From assembly GCF_002113375.1 (NCBI RefSeq), contig NZ_NEHO01000004.1:1-64000 (forward strand): DNA of 64,000 nucleotides. The letters are read 5' to 3'. A program made the translations under genes and the position numbers. Position 1 is the first letter of the stretch. Every line of letters begins with the position of its first letter. The notes beneath the pieces were generated by a model, which saw nothing but the letters and a program-made list of their open reading frames with translations, did no database searches and was not told the DNA's origin. Shown here piece by piece: positions 63,199-64,000 of this stretch. This stretch comes from Pseudomonas sp. R37(2017). Lineage in GTDB: Bacteria; Pseudomonadota; Gammaproteobacteria; Pseudomonadales; Pseudomonadaceae.

Positions 63199-64000
63199 AT
63201 GCTGCGTATCAGCCAAGAAGCTCTGACATTCGACGACATTCTCCTAGTGCCCGGTTATTCCGAGGTGCTTCCTAACGAAGTCAGTCTCAAGACCCGCCTT
63301 ACCCGTGGCATCGAGCTGAATATTCCACTGGTCTCCGCCGCCATGGACACCGTCACTGAAGCCCGTCTGGCAATCGCCATGGCTCAGGAAGGTGGTATCG
63401 GCATCATCCACAAGAACATGACCATCGAGCAGCAAGCTGCCGAAGTGCGCAAGGTCAAGCGTTTCGAAGCCGGTGTGGTCAAGGACCCGATCACCATCGT
63501 CGCCGACGCTACCGTGCGTGAGTTGTTCGAACTGACCCGCATGCACAACATCTCCGGTGTCCCGGTGCTGCACAACGGCGACCTGGTCGGCATCGTCACT
63601 TCCCGTGACGTGCGATTCGAGAACCGCCTGGAAGCCACCGTCCGTGAAGTGATGACGCCCAAAGAGCGTCTGGTCACGGTCAAGGAAGGCGCCGACAAGA
63701 ACGATGTTCGCGAGCTGCTGCACAAGCACCGCATCGAACGCGTACTGATCGTCGACGACAAATTCACCCTCAAGGGCATGATGACCGTCAACGACATCGA
63801 GAAAGCCAAGGCTTACCCGCTGGCCAGCAAGGACGATCAAGGTCGTCTGCGCGTCGGCGCAGCCGTAGGTACCGGTAAAGACACCGGCGATCGCGTTGCG
63901 GCGCTGGTCGCTGCCGGCGTTGACGTGGTGGTGGTCGACACCGCTCACGGTCACTCCAAAGGCGTGATCGACCGCGTTCGCTGGGTCAAGCAGAACTTCC
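63199..64000 (+). CDS. guaB: Inosine-5'-monophosphate dehydrogenase, 5' part
   Basis: GuaB oxidises IMP to XMP, the entry to guanine nucleotides. The first 267 residues are in the window. They show the N-terminal barrel start [20 protein letters not shown], then two CBS domains (around residues 90-205; e.g. [20 protein letters not shown]) and the return to the barrel with [18 protein letters not shown]. The catalytic cysteine loop lies beyond the window edge. It has its own strong promoter. Confidence 0.97.
   Translation, partial: MLRISQEALTFDDILLVPGYSEVLPNEVSLKTRLTRGIELNIPLVSAAMDTVTEARLAIAMAQEGGIGIIHKNMTIEQQAAEVRKVKRFEAGVVKDPITIVADATVRELFELTRMHNISGVPVLHNGDLVGIVTSRDVRFENRLEATVREVMTPKERLVTVKEGADKNDVRELLHKHRIERVLIVDDKFTLKGMMTVNDIEKAKAYPLASKDDQGRLRVGAAVGTGKDTGDRVAALVAAGVDVVVVDTAHGHSKGVIDRVRWVKQNF

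Overview
The window is a stretch of core chromosome from a gamma-proteobacterium of the genus Pseudomonas, most likely the P. fluorescens group. The grounds are the family-level gene content and order (queA-tgt-yajC-secDF, cysE-isc, pilF-rodZ-ispG-hisS-yfgM-bamB-der, lepA-lepB-rnc-era-recO-pdxJ, a nagA-nagB-PTS cluster), the high GC, and many dispersed REP/REPIN elements of the GTRGGAGCGAGC type. I see no prophage, IS element, integrase, CRISPR array or toxin-antitoxin pair. The genome-to-genome comparisons I mention are from memory, not from a search.

Layout. 0-6 kb: the 5' end of an unknown minus-strand gene, tRNA-Leu(CAA), queuosine genes queA and tgt, and the accessory Sec genes yajC-secD-secF. 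6-9.4 kb: a glycine-zipper envelope protein, suhB, trmJ and cysE. 9.6-15.3 kb: the complete ISC iron-sulfur operon iscR-iscS-iscU-iscA-hscB-hscA-fdx-iscX, with two abutting IscR-type sites in front. 15.3-24.7 kb: ndk, rlmN, pilF, rodZ-like, ispG, hisS, yfgM, bamB and der. 24.8-31.3 kb: a methionine/glutamine-type aminotransferase with an omega-amidase, then leuA with a leader peptide, an M23 peptidase and xseA on the minus strand. 31.5-37.4 kb: a TauE/SafE transporter, holC with an unknown partner, pepA, and the LPS exporter genes lptF-lptG. 37.5-43.6 kb: lepA, lepB, rnc, era, recO, pdxJ. 43.7-49.7 kb: divergent mltF and purL, then a small NIF3-like protein. 49.8-57.4 kb: an N-acetylglucosamine module read leftwards as nagR, nagA, a SIS-type deaminase, an EIIA-HPr-EI fusion and nagE. 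57.7-64 kb: L,D-transpeptidase, two NUDIX hydrolases, a gamma-carbonic anhydrase, DUF1289, a VUT-family membrane protein, purT, an unknown zinc-ribbon protein and the 5' part of guaB.

How the genes work together. Several blocks are functional modules. QueA and Tgt act in sequence on tRNA. The ISC genes make a full cluster-assembly line, with CysE upstream supplying the cysteine route. YfgM and BamB belong to envelope biogenesis, as do SecDF, RodZ and LptFG. The nag genes form a closed import-phosphorylate-deacetylate-deaminate pathway with its own regulator and its own general PTS phosphotransfer proteins.

The unexplained signal is mostly between genes. There are seventeen REP-doublet units at fifteen loci, in two opposite arm topologies. 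They include a tandem triplet inside the nag operon, an arm variant with the same 16-nt replacement at four loci, and a doublet with no spacer. Other points of interest are a leuA leader with attenuator-like pairing, a 39-codon ORF coupled to rnc, a transcription terminator whose loop is a TATAAT box, and a NagE carrying a second EIIB domain without its phosphorylated cysteine. I did not find a clearly new multi-gene system.
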